From the NCBI RefSeq assembly GCF_000968135.1, contig NZ_FO538765.1, positions 2,554,001 to 2,618,000 of the forward strand: a DNA stretch of 64,000 nucleotides, read 5' to 3'. Below, piece by piece: positions 8,379 through 17,799 of this stretch. A model generated the notes under the pieces. The model did no database searches. It had not been told where the DNA came from and saw only the letters and a program-made list of their open reading frames with translations. Made by a program: the position numbers and the translations under genes. Each line of letters starts with the position of its first letter. Within the stretch, counting starts at the first letter, position 1. Source of the stretch: Magnetospira sp. QH-2. GTDB lineage: Bacteria; Pseudomonadota; Alphaproteobacteria; Rhodospirillales; Magnetospiraceae.

Positions 8379-9048
8379 ATCGGCGGCGATTGCCGAATCC
8401 ACGCCGCCTGGTCGGCTTGAAGGCACGGAGCGGATTGGCCAGCTTGCCTAGGGATTTCAGCGCGTCAGACTGCATCTTTGGAACCTTCAGCACCTCGTCG
8501 ATACGCCGGGCCAAGAACCCCCAGGTATCTTCGAATCCCTCCGAGCTATCGGTCAGCCAATACAGCAAGGTCGAGGTATAGACCCCGGCCAGCAATCCGC
8601 GCTTGGTATAGAAATTCCAATCCGTGGCCGTGTCCCCGGCGGCAAACCACATGTTGTCCACGGCCCGATAGGTGCATTTGGCGGCCACCAGGGCGTGATG
8701 GGGCAGCGACAGATAAGCCACCACCCGGCGCACCGATTCGCGATGGCCCGCCACCAACTCAATGCGCACCCGAACCGCCGTGGCGATACGGTCGCGGATG
8801 CGCATATTGGCCAGATCATGCGCTTCCAATTCGACCATCATGCGCCGGTCCAGCCAGTCGCAGTAGTGCTCGGCGACTTCAATGAGCCCACCGGGAAAGG
8901 CGCGCAGGGCCATGCTTTTGTCATGCCCCAGATCGGCGACGGCCGCAGCCATGCTGCGCTCGCTCCAGCCATCAAAGAGGACATGGGGCATCATTGCGTC
9001 AATGATACCGTCACGGATCTCCATCAAATCCTTGGTGTCATCCGTCAT
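8353..9048 (-). CDS. COQ9-family protein
   Basis: The 231-residue protein matches the COQ9 family, whose members bind lipids and assist ubiquinone biosynthesis hydroxylation steps; the fold is related to TetR regulators. Supporting segments are the N-terminal RDGIIDAMMPHVLFDGWS, the central VRRVVAYLSLPHHALVAAKCTYRAVDNMWFAAGD (split here as a typical COQ9 block), and DWNFYTKRGLLAGVYTSTLLYWL. The C-terminal tail is arginine-rich. It overlaps the upstream def gene by 11 bp, indicating co-transcription with translational coupling, and its 3' end overlaps purK on the other strand by 26 bp. It is not expected to be an enzyme. Confidence 0.88.
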   Translation of the reverse strand: MTDDTKDLMEIRDGIIDAMMPHVLFDGWSERSMAAAVADLGHDKSMALRAFPGGLIEVAEHYCDWLDRRMMVELEAHDLANMRIRDRIATAVRVRIELVAGHRESVRRVVAYLSLPHHALVAAKCTYRAVDNMWFAAGDTATDWNFYTKRGLLAGVYTSTLLYWLTDSSEGFEDTWGFLARRIDEVLKVPKMQSDALKSLGKLANPLRAFKPTRRRGFGNRRRFSPGALSK

Positions 9049-9580
9049 GGTCTGCTGTCTCCATTTGCGGATTGCGGAGGATATCCTCGCTGAATCCGAA
9101 CTTGCTCAAGTCGTCCATGCGCATGGGGTAAAGGCGACCATCCAGATGATCGCATTCGTGCTGTACCACCCGGGCATGGAAGCCACTGGCTTCGCGTTCG
9201 AAAGGTTCACCATCCAATCCCAACGCGGAATAGCGAATGCGGGCATGCCGCGAGACCCGACCGTTGAATCCGGGAATGGACAGGCAACCTTCCCAGTCTT
9301 CCACCATGTCCTCGCCGATGGGCTCGATGACCGGGTTGACCAGCACGGTCAGAGGCACGCCAACGCCATCCTCGGCCCGCTGAGCCGGTACATGGAAAAT
9401 CACCAGGCGCCAGGACTCGTGAACCTGTGGGGCCGCCAGCCCAACGCCCCCGGCATCGGCCAGGGTATCAAGCATGTCTTCGACCAAGGCCGCCACTTCG
9501 GGGGCCGTCGGATCAGGTAATGGATCGGCCACGCGGGCCAGAACGGGATGGCCCATGCGGGCAATTTTCAAGATAGCCAT
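9038..9580 (-). CDS. def: Peptide deformylase
   Basis: The 180-residue metalloenzyme removes the formyl group from the initiator methionine of new proteins. All three signature motifs are present: GVGLAAPQ (I), EGCLS with the metal-binding cysteine (II), and QHECDHLDG with the HExxH-type metal site (III). Length is normal. It is the first gene of a def-COQ9 operon, with an 11-bp overlap. It is divergent from rpsU, and the 180-bp gap between them holds a tandem repeat. Confidence 0.95.
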   Translation of the reverse strand: MAILKIARMGHPVLARVADPLPDPTAPEVAALVEDMLDTLADAGGVGLAAPQVHESWRLVIFHVPAQRAEDGVGVPLTVLVNPVIEPIGEDMVEDWEGCLSIPGFNGRVSRHARIRYSALGLDGEPFEREASGFHARVVQHECDHLDGRLYPMRMDDLSKFGFSEDILRNPQMETADHDG

Positions 9581-9698
9581 AACGTGAATATGAGGGACGG
9601 TGGCTTTTGGGTCAAATGTCGAGGTTTCACTTCACATGACAAATCCCTTGTGTTAGACACTGCGTTCCACCCCGCCCGCCCTTGCGGACGGAAGGGGT

Positions 9699-9738
9699 GT
9701 ATTTGTCTTTGGACATCCGTATTTGTCATTCGACATCG
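9699..9738. repeat. Tandem 20-bp repeat upstream of rpsU
   Basis: GTATTTGTCTTTGGACATCC (9699-9718) is followed directly by GTATTTGTCATTCGACATCG (9719-9738), 16 of 20 bases identical. Each copy has TTTGTC and GACAT half-sites in a GTC-N-GAC dyad arrangement. Related inverted fragments, GTCAAATGTCGAG (9611-9623) and ATGACAAATCC (9637-9647), lie nearby. The layout, 23 bp before the rpsU start, suggests repeated binding sites for one regulator or an RNA structure in the leader. Confidence 0.5.
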
Positions 9739-9760
9739 GTAATTGAGGAGTTGAGAAACC

Positions 9761-9964
9761 GTGCAGGTTATCGTTCGCGACAACAACGTCGATCAGGCCC
9801 TGAAGGCCCTTAAGAAAAAAATGCAGCGGGAAGGTATCTTCCGTGAGATGAAGCTTCGCCGTTCATACGAGAAGCCCTCCGAGAAGAAAGCCCGTGAAAA
9901 GGCCGAAGCCGTGCGCCGCGCCCGTAAGTTGGAGCGCAAGCGTATTGAGCGTGAAGGCTTCTAG
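9761..9964 (+). CDS. rpsU: Small ribosomal subunit protein bS21
   Basis: The 67-residue basic protein starts with a GTG codon at 9761, preceded by GAGGAG (9745-9750). It reads [20 protein letters not shown] at the N-terminus and continues with the arginine/lysine-rich bS21 helix ([20 protein letters not shown]). bS21 helps 30S subunits in initiation by contacting the anti-Shine-Dalgarno region. Length and composition are typical of alphaproteobacterial copies. A strong intrinsic terminator follows, so it appears monocistronic. It is divergent from def. Confidence 0.96.
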   Translation: MQVIVRDNNVDQALKALKKKMQREGIFREMKLRRSYEKPSEKKAREKAEAVRRARKLERKRIEREGF

Positions 9965-10004
9965 ACCGGCCCTTCGCTGCGTCTGACTTTACCGAGTCGA
10001 ATGG

Positions 10005-10036
10005 AAACCGCCCGCCTGAAGGGGCGCGGCGGTTTT
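10005..10036 (+). terminator. Rho-independent terminator of rpsU
   Basis: An inverted repeat, AAACCGCCCGCC then GGGGCGCGGCGGTTTT, forms a GC-rich stem about 40 bp after the rpsU stop and ends in a run of four T residues. It separates rpsU from the convergent gene that ends at 10074. Confidence 0.8.
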
Positions 10037-10073
10037 GTCGTGCCTGTTCAAAGGCATCAACGGCACAATGGCG

Positions 10074-10577
10074 CTATCCCTTCTTGCCGTCGATCATCTC
10101 CACCACCCACTGGGTGACCGTGGCAGTAGCCCGGGCGCAACGGTCATCACGAGCGTCCGAGAATCCCTTGTATTCTTCCGGCTTCCACAGGTCCCATGTT
10201 TGTCCGCTGAATTGCTGTTGCAGGTCCTCGCAGGTGATACCGCCGAATTCTTCCTCGAAGCGACGGGTCAGGTCCTTGCCCACATTGAAATTGGCCATGC
10301 CGCGGCCCCGGTCCAGCTTGTCCGCATCCCGGCCTTTGCGGGTGGACAGCGCCAACAATCCACCGGTCAGCGCCCCACAGGCCCCTTGCCCGGTCAGCGC
10401 GCCGCCCCCGGACAGGCCATGGCTGGCCTTGATGGTATCTTCGCTCACGCCGCCGACGGTTTCATCCACTGCCGTCAAGACGCATTGCGGACAGCAGCCG
10501 ACTTTGAGCTCAAGCTCGTAGGCCCGCTCATAGGCTTGCCGCCCCAGGTCCTTGGAATCAGACTCTTCGCCGCTCAT
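10074..10577 (-). CDS. C_GCAxxG_C_C family redox-type protein
   Basis: The 167-residue protein has spaced cysteines typical of the C_GCAxxG_C_C family (named after its motif): CCPQC near residue 28, the central GACGALTGG, ITCEDL, and a late DRCARA. Members are thought to bind a metal or act in redox chemistry, but no reaction is established. No export signal is visible. The start is the ATG at 10575-10577 with GGGAGAAG upstream; the 34 extra upstream residues of the open frame overlap nnrS and look non-coding. It lies 32 bp downstream of nnrS on the same strand, so the two may be expressed together under low-oxygen or nitric oxide conditions. Confidence 0.75.
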   Translation of the reverse strand: MSGEESDSKDLGRQAYERAYELELKVGCCPQCVLTAVDETVGGVSEDTIKASHGLSGGGALTGQGACGALTGGLLALSTRKGRDADKLDRGRGMANFNVGKDLTRRFEEEFGGITCEDLQQQFSGQTWDLWKPEEYKGFSDARDDRCARATATVTQWVVEMIDGKKG

Positions 10578-10609
10578 GTTCTTCTCCCGCGAGTCGTGGA
10601 GGCGACAGT

Positions 10610-11776
10610 CTAGCGCGCTCTCGGTTGGGTCACCACTGGCAGATAGACGACCAGAAACAACACGAAAGCCAGCATCCATATCCCGGCGGAGGCATGCAGC
10701 AATCCCGGCACCCAGGCCGCGACAATGCGCAGAATGGTGCCGACCGTCAGCAGGATATAGGCGAACACGGTAAACCGGGCGGCGCGGATCTCGCGGCCGC
10801 TATGGCCGAGAATGGCCCGACTCATGATGGCGATGATCATGGTTGCCATGGCCCCGGCGGTCAGAGCATGCATGGCCCCGGCGCGCGGCACGTCCTCGAA
10901 CACGCCTGAGAGCCCCAGAAATACCAGACCCACGGCCAGCCACAGATATCCCAGATGCAATACCCAGACGATAGGCTCGGATAGCGCTCGCCATCCCTGC
11001 CACCCTGAGAGGCGAAGCAAATGCAGAAATCCGGCGAAAACCAGCAACCAATGTCCCAAGGGGTGTTCCGCCAGGGCAATATCGTGGATGGCGCCCAGGA
11101 ACGTGGTGCCCAAGGCCAGAATATCAATGGTGCCGAATGCCCGCACATTGGGGCCGCCGTAGCGGGCCAGCCAGTTGCCGGTGAAGTTGGGCACGACGCG
11201 GCCCCCGACGATGCTCAATAAAAAGACAATGGAGTAGAGCCCGATCTGTTGGCCCATTTCCATATGGTTGCCACCTTCCAAATGAAACAGCAATGCGCCA
11301 ACCGGGAACAGGGCCAGAATGACCAGCAAAATATAGTTGCGGCTATTGTCGGCGCGCACCACGTCGCGCGCGATCATCAGAACCAATAGGGTTGGGAAGG
11401 CCACATCCGCCGCGGCGACGATCATCCAATCCAGGTCGCCGCCCAACGTCACCGCCAGGCGTCCGAGCAGCCACAGCCCCCCCAACAGTCCCAAACGCCA
11501 ACCGGCCATGGGCGCCATGCCGGTCCAATTGGGCACCGCGGTCAACAAGAACCCGGCCACCGCCGCGCCAATGAAGCCGTACAGCATCTCGTGGATATGC
11601 CAATCCAGCGGTTGGAACGCCAAGGGGAGGGTCAAGGTCCCGGTCAGCAGGAAGATCCAAAGGCCGATACCGATCAGGGCGTATAGCGCCGCCAACGGGA
11701 AAAACAGCCGAAAGCCGCCCTGTAACAGGACGATCCCCTGCTCTTCGGTCGGTTCAGTCAGGGGGATAGGCGGCAT
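10610..11776 (-). CDS. nnrS: NnrS family membrane protein
   Basis: The 388-residue protein has about 12 hydrophobic segments. Near residue 55 it carries the NnrS signature PLDWHIHEMLYGFIGAA, with histidines thought to bind heme/copper, and AVPNWTG follows. NnrS proteins relieve nitric-oxide stress, and in many alphaproteobacteria they are controlled by the FNR-family regulator NnrR or DNR. A matching FNR/DNR box lies at 11845-11858, 69 bp upstream, placed for class II activation. The C_GCAxxG_C_C gene follows 32 bp downstream. Confidence 0.92.
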   Translation of the reverse strand: MPPIPLTEPTEEQGIVLLQGGFRLFFPLAALYALIGIGLWIFLLTGTLTLPLAFQPLDWHIHEMLYGFIGAAVAGFLLTAVPNWTGMAPMAGWRLGLLGGLWLLGRLAVTLGGDLDWMIVAAADVAFPTLLVLMIARDVVRADNSRNYILLVILALFPVGALLFHLEGGNHMEMGQQIGLYSIVFLLSIVGGRVVPNFTGNWLARYGGPNVRAFGTIDILALGTTFLGAIHDIALAEHPLGHWLLVFAGFLHLLRLSGWQGWRALSEPIVWVLHLGYLWLAVGLVFLGLSGVFEDVPRAGAMHALTAGAMATMIIAIMSRAILGHSGREIRAARFTVFAYILLTVGTILRIVAAWVPGLLHASAGIWMLAFVLFLVVYLPVVTQPRAR

Positions 11777-11844
11777 GATATCAGGGTTCCGTCCGATGGC
11801 GGGGAAGGGGTTTGCAGTATGGCAACAATCGCCTCCAAAAGGTA

Positions 11845-11858
11845 TTGATTTTGGTCAA
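11845..11858 (-). promoter_or_regulatory. FNR/DNR-type operator of nnrS
   Basis: The site reads TTGATTTTGGTCAA on the plus strand (TTGACCAAAATCAA on the coding strand). It matches the DNR/NnrR consensus TTGATnnnnGTCAA exactly and the FNR consensus with one mismatch. A CATACT -10-like hexamer lies at 11821-11816 on the coding strand. This puts the box centre about 42 bp before the expected start, the normal class II activation geometry. Confidence 0.7.
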
Positions 11859-11890
11859 GGGACACCGAGCCTCCCGCACCCTCTCCGGTC

Positions 11891-14800
11891 CTATCGACGT
11901 CCCACATAGACCTCGTCATAGCTGTTCACGCCATAGACCGTACCATCGGGGGCGACGGCGATGCGTTCAAAAAAACCGGGCGCCTTGTTCAAGCCGATAC
12001 CCGCCACATTGGGATCGACAAATTGCCCCTCCCAAGCATTGCCTCCCTTGTAGCGGAAGGCCCCCCCGCCCCCGTAACGGCGGTCGTAGTTGGTGCCCGC
12101 GGCCCAAATCGAGTTGGGGTGGGCCACGGCGATATCGACACCGGCTCCGGCGTGGCGGACCCACTTGTTGTTGACCGGGTACTGCCAGAACTCATTGCGC
12201 CCGTTGTTGCCCGAACGGATCAATGCCCGGCCACGGTAATCCACATCGATGGCATGGATGCCCCAGCCGCCGGTGCTTCGCCACCCGGGGTCTCCGCCCC
12301 GTGAACGGGCATTCTTGTCACCATAAGAAGCACGGAAGACGACGTTCTGGCCATGGTTCTTGTCGGTGCTGAGGATATAGATCCAGCCGCCGCCGACGGC
12401 GATGTCCACCGCCTTCTTGCCGGTGATCGTCACCCAGCCGGAATTACGGTCGCGGCTGAACAGAATGGTGCCGTCCTTGGTGACGGCGAAGATCCCACCG
12501 TCTGGCGCCACGTCGATACGGTTCAGGTCGCCGCGCCAATGCCGATGGCCATGCCAGAGATCCGCCGCCGCATCATACCACCAGGCATGGCTGTCCCGCT
12601 GCCCCACGGCCCACACATCACCGTTCTGCCCCACGTCGATATCCAAGGCCAGGGCATCGCGGGATTTGCGCCATACCACCTTGTTCGGCGGCTGTCCCTT
12701 GGAGCCATCGGATTCATAGAGTCTGCCGTGGGAATTAATCACCCACATCTTGCCGGACTTGCCCGCCGAGATGGCGATGCCCCGGTCGTTGTAGCCGAGC
12801 CAGCCATCGTTTTGATGCACGTAGCGGAACAGCGGCGACCCGCCATTGGCATGATGATAACCGGTGCCGGTGACCCAGATATCCCCGGCGTCCGAAATGG
12901 TGATGTCCGAGGCCGTGCCGGCTTTTTGATGCCAACGGTTGCCGTGGTACTGATAGACCTTGTGTTGGTCATTGATCACCCAGGCATTGCCGTTCTTGTC
13001 CACATCCAAACGGATGGCGCCGCCGGGAATATGCTGCCACTTGAACTGGCCGTTTCGGTCATAGCGGGCGCGATGCATGACATAGCCGCCGCCGGTTTTC
13101 TGGGTGCCGATGATCCAGATCCAATCGCCGCCGATCCCCACGTCGATGGCTCTTTGGCCTTTGACTTCGTGCCATTGGCCGTTGTTGAACCAGATCCGCC
13201 CTTCCTGATCCACGGCGACGGCGGTGCCGCCCCAATGGGCATCGATGCGTTTGAACCCGCTCCGCCCTCGGCGTTCCACCCAGCGGGTGCCGTTGCGCAT
13301 ATAGACCCGACCGGATTTCTGCACGCCCCAGACGTGATTGCCGTGGCTGACAGCAATATCGAGGAAATCCTGCGCCTTATTGTCATGGCGCCAGCCCGCG
13401 GTGGGCGGATAGTAGCGTTTGCTCCCACCGCCGAAGGCCGACTTGATGGCATTGCTGACCGAGCCGACGGGATCGGACAGGGCTCCGGCGATACGCCCCG
13501 CCGCGCCATTGACCACGCTGCCGGTGAACTTCCCAGCGCCGGCAAAGGCATCCTTCGCAGCCTCCCCTGCCTTGCGGGCCTCCTCCGCCGCTTTCTTGGC
13601 CGTCTTGGCTGCCGCCTCCTTGGCCTTGCGGGCGCCCCCATCCAAGTGATCCATGCCGGGAACCTTGGCGATGACGTTCTTGATTTCAGCGGTTGCTTCG
13701 CCGACCTTACCACCGGCGAACTTCAGTCCCTTGGACAGGGGCACCTTATTCAGCCCCGGCGGCAAGGTGTTCTCGGCAAACTCGGCCAGCTTGGTGGTGC
13801 CGTTGAACACCGTCACCACGCCGTTTTTCAGCATGGCGTAGATGTTCCCGGTGCATTTGACCAGCAGCTTGGGGTCGGGCAGCGCATTGATCGGCGACCC
13901 GAATTTGATCTTGCTCAGGTCCAACCCGCCCTTCGGGGCGCCGCCCTTGGGGGTCGGCGGTCGATAGCGATAGCTGTAGCGCACATCCACTGGAAAGGCA
14001 CAACTGGCCGGGCTGGTCACGGTGACGGTTTCATCAAGCACATCGACCCGGATATCGCGCCCGCCCAACAGGCCACCGTTGACCCGTCCGGCGAGGCTGA
14101 CCACCTGTCGCTCCCGGGTGGCGTTGACGGTCAGGGTTGCGGTGCCGGACAGCGCCCCGAGGCCGGTACTGCCCAGTTTACCCAGTTTCAGGTTCGTCTT
14201 GGTCTGGCCGGTGCCGCGCAGTCCATCCTTGTCGAAGGTCAGGTCGAAATCACCGAAGGTCTGGCCGAGGAACTGGGCATCGCCGAAGACCCGGGCCAGA
14301 GGACCTTGAGTGCCATCCTTGGCCTCGGCCAGGGGGCCGAGCAGCAGGATATTGAAGTTCTCCGGCCCCGGAAAGGGGCTGCCCGGCTTGAACTGATAGC
14401 CCTTGAGGTTCTTGTTGCTGATCTGAATCAGGTCCAGGGGCAGCGCGTCCAGTCCCTTGAATAGGCCTTCGCTGGCCTTGCCCTGCGCCACCTGGACCGG
14501 CGAGAGCAGGGCAGCCGGACCGGTGGCGCCGCGCAGGCTGGCGACGGTCATCAGCTTCATGGCCTGGCGCAGGGAAATCTTATCGGCGGCGAAACCCAAT
14601 TGATAGTCCATCGCTCCCCTGGCGGCGGCCTTGGGATTGGCGGCGGCGGCCTTCAAGGTCGCGCCCAGGTTATAGGGGCCGCTGTAATAGGCCACATAGC
14701 GGTCGCCGCCGACCTTCAGATTGCCCCACAAGCCGAACCGGGCGGCACTGTCCAGGTAGATCGTCGTCCCGGATAGCTCGCTTTGCGGAATGGCGAAGGG

Positions 14801-16342
14801 GTCTTTCCAAATTCCCCCCCGGTGGGCCATTTGCACATAGCGGGTCAGCTTGCTGTCGATCTTTCTCAGCACCGCCTGCCGGATAATGGCGTTGATGGTC
14901 CCGGTGGGCGGCACCTTGCTGGCCTTGCCGCCCTTCTTGCCGCCTGGCATCACCCCGGCGGTCATGGTCAGCACCCCGTTGGAGGGGAAATTCATGGCGC
15001 CAAGGGCAGTGCGCAGGTTGCCTTTCAACTCCAGTCCCGCATGAACCTGAATGCCGGTCAGGATATCCAGGCTGCCGCCGTAACTGGAGGCCACGGTCTT
15101 GCCCATTTCCCCCGGCAGCTTCTTGGCCTTGTAGATCCGCGCCGCGCCGGGCAGTCCCAGGGCAAAGATGGGATCACGCAAGGACGAGCCGACAAAAGCA
15201 TTCCACAACGGCCCGGCCAGCTTGGGTACCAGCTTGCCCTTGACCAGCAGGGTCGGGGACATGGCGGGGATGCCCTTGTAGGCCTTGCCCTTGACCAGGG
15301 CGAAATGCATATTCTTGTAGCTGCCAATCAGTCCCGTGGCGTCTTCCTTCAGGTCGCTGGGCAGGTTCTTGAGTTGATTGCCCACCACGGCCGGAAGGCC
15401 GGGAATCAGGTCGAAGCTGTTGGCCAGGGCCGACAGGGACTGCTTCGGGTCGATACCTCCGGCGGGCTGCGCGGGCTGTTTCCCGGTCGGTTGCTTTTTC
15501 GGCGCCGGTTTCGCCGTGGCAACCGCCTGGGCTTTGGCACGGGGAATGACAATCTTGTTGTGGGCATCCACACCGGCCACATGGCCGTCCATAGTCACGG
15601 TGATGCTGCCGAATTTGCCGCCCCGCTTCACCCAGCGCTTCTTTTTCAGGTCATAGATGAATGGCGTGGCGCCGTTGCGCCCCTTGGCGAAATCGGTGGT
15701 CAGCATCCAGGGCTGCCCCTTTGGACCGACGGCGATATCGACACCCTTGCCCGGCACCTGGACCCATTTCTTGCCGTCGAAGCGATGGATGTCGTTGTTG
15801 CTATCGGTGGCCCAAGCGTGGCCGTCGGGACCCACGTCCACCTTGACGATCCGCCCGCCCACCCGGCTCCATTTGAAATGGCCCGAGCCATCGTAGGGCG
15901 AGCGCCAGACCTCGCCACCGCCCTTGGTTTTGTCCATGTTGGAATTGGCCACCCAGACCCAGCCGCCGCCAACACCGATATCCAACGTCCGCACACCGAC
16001 CTTATTCCAGTTTCGGTCCTGGGCGCCCTTGTTGAAAAAGATATCGCCCTGTTTGGTGACCGCCAGTCCGCCGCCATCCGGCGCGCCATCGATGCGTACC
16101 ACGTCTTTCAGAGTGCCGTGGACAAGGAATTTCTTTTGTTTGGCATCATAACGATAGGGCTTGCCGTCAAGGCCCGCGGCCCAAAGAGTGCCGTCGTGCC
16201 CCACCGAGGCATCCACGGCTCTTACCGGACTATCGATGAAGCCAGGATTCGCTTGGGCCTTGGCCTCCGGCAACGCCAATGGGGCAGTCACCAGCAGACA
16301 ACAGACGGCGGAAATCCACCGGCGACAAATTCCGACTGACAT
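11891..16342 (-). CDS. Exported tectonin/beta-propeller repeat protein (about 1483 aa)
   Basis: The ATG at 16340-16342 has AAGGGG nine bases upstream; an upstream in-frame TTG at 16366 is less likely. A signal peptide is clear (SAVCCLLVTAPLALPEAKA, cleavage near AKA/QA), so the protein is exported. Three related modules of about 240 residues are visible, at roughly residues 40-280, 990-1225 and 1230-1483. Each is made of blades with the pattern D[IV]-VG--G--W----------Y-YD--W, as in tectonin/TECPR lectin-like propellers. Each contains a distinctive blade of GG.W.W. then a basic FKW segment. Residues 300-900 form an unassigned region that may be beta-rich. Residues 900-985 hold an alanine/lysine-rich helix (KEAAAKTAKKAAEEARKAG). 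I infer a cell-surface or periplasmic binding role. The substrate is unknown. Confidence 0.75.
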   Translation of the reverse strand: MSVGICRRWISAVCCLLVTAPLALPEAKAQANPGFIDSPVRAVDASVGHDGTLWAAGLDGKPYRYDAKQKKFLVHGTLKDVVRIDGAPDGGGLAVTKQGDIFFNKGAQDRNWNKVGVRTLDIGVGGGWVWVANSNMDKTKGGGEVWRSPYDGSGHFKWSRVGGRIVKVDVGPDGHAWATDSNNDIHRFDGKKWVQVPGKGVDIAVGPKGQPWMLTTDFAKGRNGATPFIYDLKKKRWVKRGGKFGSITVTMDGHVAGVDAHNKIVIPRAKAQAVATAKPAPKKQPTGKQPAQPAGGIDPKQSLSALANSFDLIPGLPAVVGNQLKNLPSDLKEDATGLIGSYKNMHFALVKGKAYKGIPAMSPTLLVKGKLVPKLAGPLWNAFVGSSLRDPIFALGLPGAARIYKAKKLPGEMGKTVASSYGGSLDILTGIQVHAGLELKGNLRTALGAMNFPSNGVLTMTAGVMPGGKKGGKASKVPPTGTINAIIRQAVLRKIDSKLTRYVQMAHRGGIWKDPFAIPQSELSGTTIYLDSAARFGLWGNLKVGGDRYVAYYSGPYNLGATLKAAAANPKAAARGAMDYQLGFAADKISLRQAMKLMTVASLRGATGPAALLSPVQVAQGKASEGLFKGLDALPLDLIQISNKNLKGYQFKPGSPFPGPENFNILLLGPLAEAKDGTQGPLARVFGDAQFLGQTFGDFDLTFDKDGLRGTGQTKTNLKLGKLGSTGLGALSGTATLTVNATRERQVVSLAGRVNGGLLGGRDIRVDVLDETVTVTSPASCAFPVDVRYSYRYRPPTPKGGAPKGGLDLSKIKFGSPINALPDPKLLVKCTGNIYAMLKNGVVTVFNGTTKLAEFAENTLPPGLNKVPLSKGLKFAGGKVGEATAEIKNVIAKVPGMDHLDGGARKAKEAAAKTAKKAAEEARKAGEAAKDAFAGAGKFTGSVVNGAAGRIAGALSDPVGSVSNAIKSAFGGGSKRYYPPTAGWRHDNKAQDFLDIAVSHGNHVWGVQKSGRVYMRNGTRWVERRGRSGFKRIDAHWGGTAVAVDQEGRIWFNNGQWHEVKGQRAIDVGIGGDWIWIIGTQKTGGGYVMHRARYDRNGQFKWQHIPGGAIRLDVDKNGNAWVINDQHKVYQYHGNRWHQKAGTASDITISDAGDIWVTGTGYHHANGGSPLFRYVHQNDGWLGYNDRGIAISAGKSGKMWVINSHGRLYESDGSKGQPPNKVVWRKSRDALALDIDVGQNGDVWAVGQRDSHAWWYDAAADLWHGHRHWRGDLNRIDVAPDGGIFAVTKDGTILFSRDRNSGWVTITGKKAVDIAVGGGWIYILSTDKNHGQNVVFRASYGDKNARSRGGDPGWRSTGGWGIHAIDVDYRGRALIRSGNNGRNEFWQYPVNNKWVRHAGAGVDIAVAHPNSIWAAGTNYDRRYGGGGAFRYKGGNAWEGQFVDPNVAGIGLNKAPGFFERIAVAPDGTVYGVNSYDEVYVGRR

Positions 16343-16498
16343 GGATGGAAACCCCTTCTGAACCAAGCATCAACCTGTCCCCTATGTGTCGTAACTCTCG
16401 ACAAAGAATTCAAGAATAATCGGATTGGGATATCGAACTCTCACGACAAGGCATCGTCGAAACGGGCCCGGACATTGACGCTTTTGATTTCAAGGAGA

Positions 16499-16575
16499 TG
16501 GCTGGGGTGGAAGGAATCGAACCCTCAACCTCCTGGACCAGAACCAGGCGCTACTACCAATTGAGCTACACCCCA
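16499..16575 (-). tRNA. tRNA-Gln (anticodon CTG)
   Basis: On the minus strand the gene starts TGGGGTGTAGCTC and ends CACCCCA, then G and an encoded CCA (16499-16501). The acceptor stem pairs TGGGGTG with CACCCCA. The anticodon arm is CCTGG-TTCTGGT-CCAGG, giving CTG (codon CAG, glutamine). The T arm GGTTCGATTCC is canonical. Only one tRNA was found in the window. It lies between the exported propeller gene and ppx. Confidence 0.95.
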
Positions 16576-16732
16576 TCATTTGAAGGCGCCCTTACTAGCA
16601 AAATGATTCCCTTGCCACAAGTGCCAAGTTGCCGGGGATGAGCGGCGGAATTGCGGGTTCCCCTTGGGTTGGCCCGATTCTTGGCGTATGGTCCATGTAA
16701 GAATACGGACATAACAGGCGCAAGACCGATCC

Positions 16733-17799
16733 ATGGCCAGCCCCATTGCCATCCAGACTCCCCAGGCAGATTCACCCCGCAAAAACGCGAAAACTTTGGT
16801 GCATCAAGCTCTTTATGCCGCCATTGATCTGGGCACGAACAATTGTCGCCTGCTGGTTGCCAAACCCTGCCCACGGGGAATCCGGGTGGTTGATTCGTTC
16901 TCGCGCATCGTCCGCTTGGGCGAAGGATTGACACAAACCGGACGTTTGTCCGAGGAAGCCATGGACCGGGCGGTGGAAGCGCTGAAGATCTGCGCCGACC
17001 GGATCGATAAGCGTGAAAACATCAAAGTGGTCCGCGGCGTTGCCACGGAAGCCTGCCGCCGGGCGCTCAACGGCGAATATTTTGTCGGACGGGTCAAGCG
17101 CGAGACCGGGCTGAGCCTGGAGGCCATCACACCGTTCGAAGAAGCCTCTTTGGCTCTGCGCGGTTGCATCCCCTTGCTGGACCGACGGCACAAACGAGCC
17201 CTGGTGTTTGATATTGGCGGCGGCTCCACCGAATTGCTGTGGGCGGAAATCCCCCGGCGTGGCGCGCCGAAAGTCATTGACGCCATCTCCCTCCCCCACG
17301 GCGTGGTCACCCTGACCGAGAACTTCGATTGCGACCCGGTCCCGCAACAGATTTATCGCGCCATGATGACCAAGGTCGAAGGTGACCTGATGCGGTTTGA
17401 CCGGGACCACCAGATTTCCGAAGAGGTGGCCCGCCATCGCGTGCAGATGCTCGGCACGTCGGGGACCGTCACAACGCTGGGGGCCGTCCACCTCAAACTC
17501 GAACAATACTGCCGCTCCAAGGTCGATGGCCTGTTCATGGATTTCGACGATTTGGACTCTGCCCGAAAACTGCTTTGCCACATGACCTGCGAGGACCGCG
17601 CCGCCATTCCGGCCATCGGCCCCGGTCGCGCCGACCTGGTGGTCGCCGGTTGCGCGATCCTGGAAGCCCTCTGCCGCCGCTGGCCGGTGGGGCGTCTGCG
17701 TATTGCCGATCGGGGGATCCGTGAAGGTCTGCTGCTGGGCATGATGACCGCCGACGGCTACCGCTTTGGGCGGTCGCGGCAGCCAAACTGCGCCTCCTC

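Noticed and set aside
12353-14464. A 703-residue plus-strand open frame opposite the propeller gene
   Set aside because: It is antisense to the exported protein, which has a signal peptide, repeat blades and a ribosome binding site; the frame is rich in G/A/P/H as expected for a shadow of GC-rich coding DNA.
14783-16339. A 518-residue plus-strand open frame inside the same gene
   Set aside because: Same reason: antisense, low-complexity composition, no family motif.
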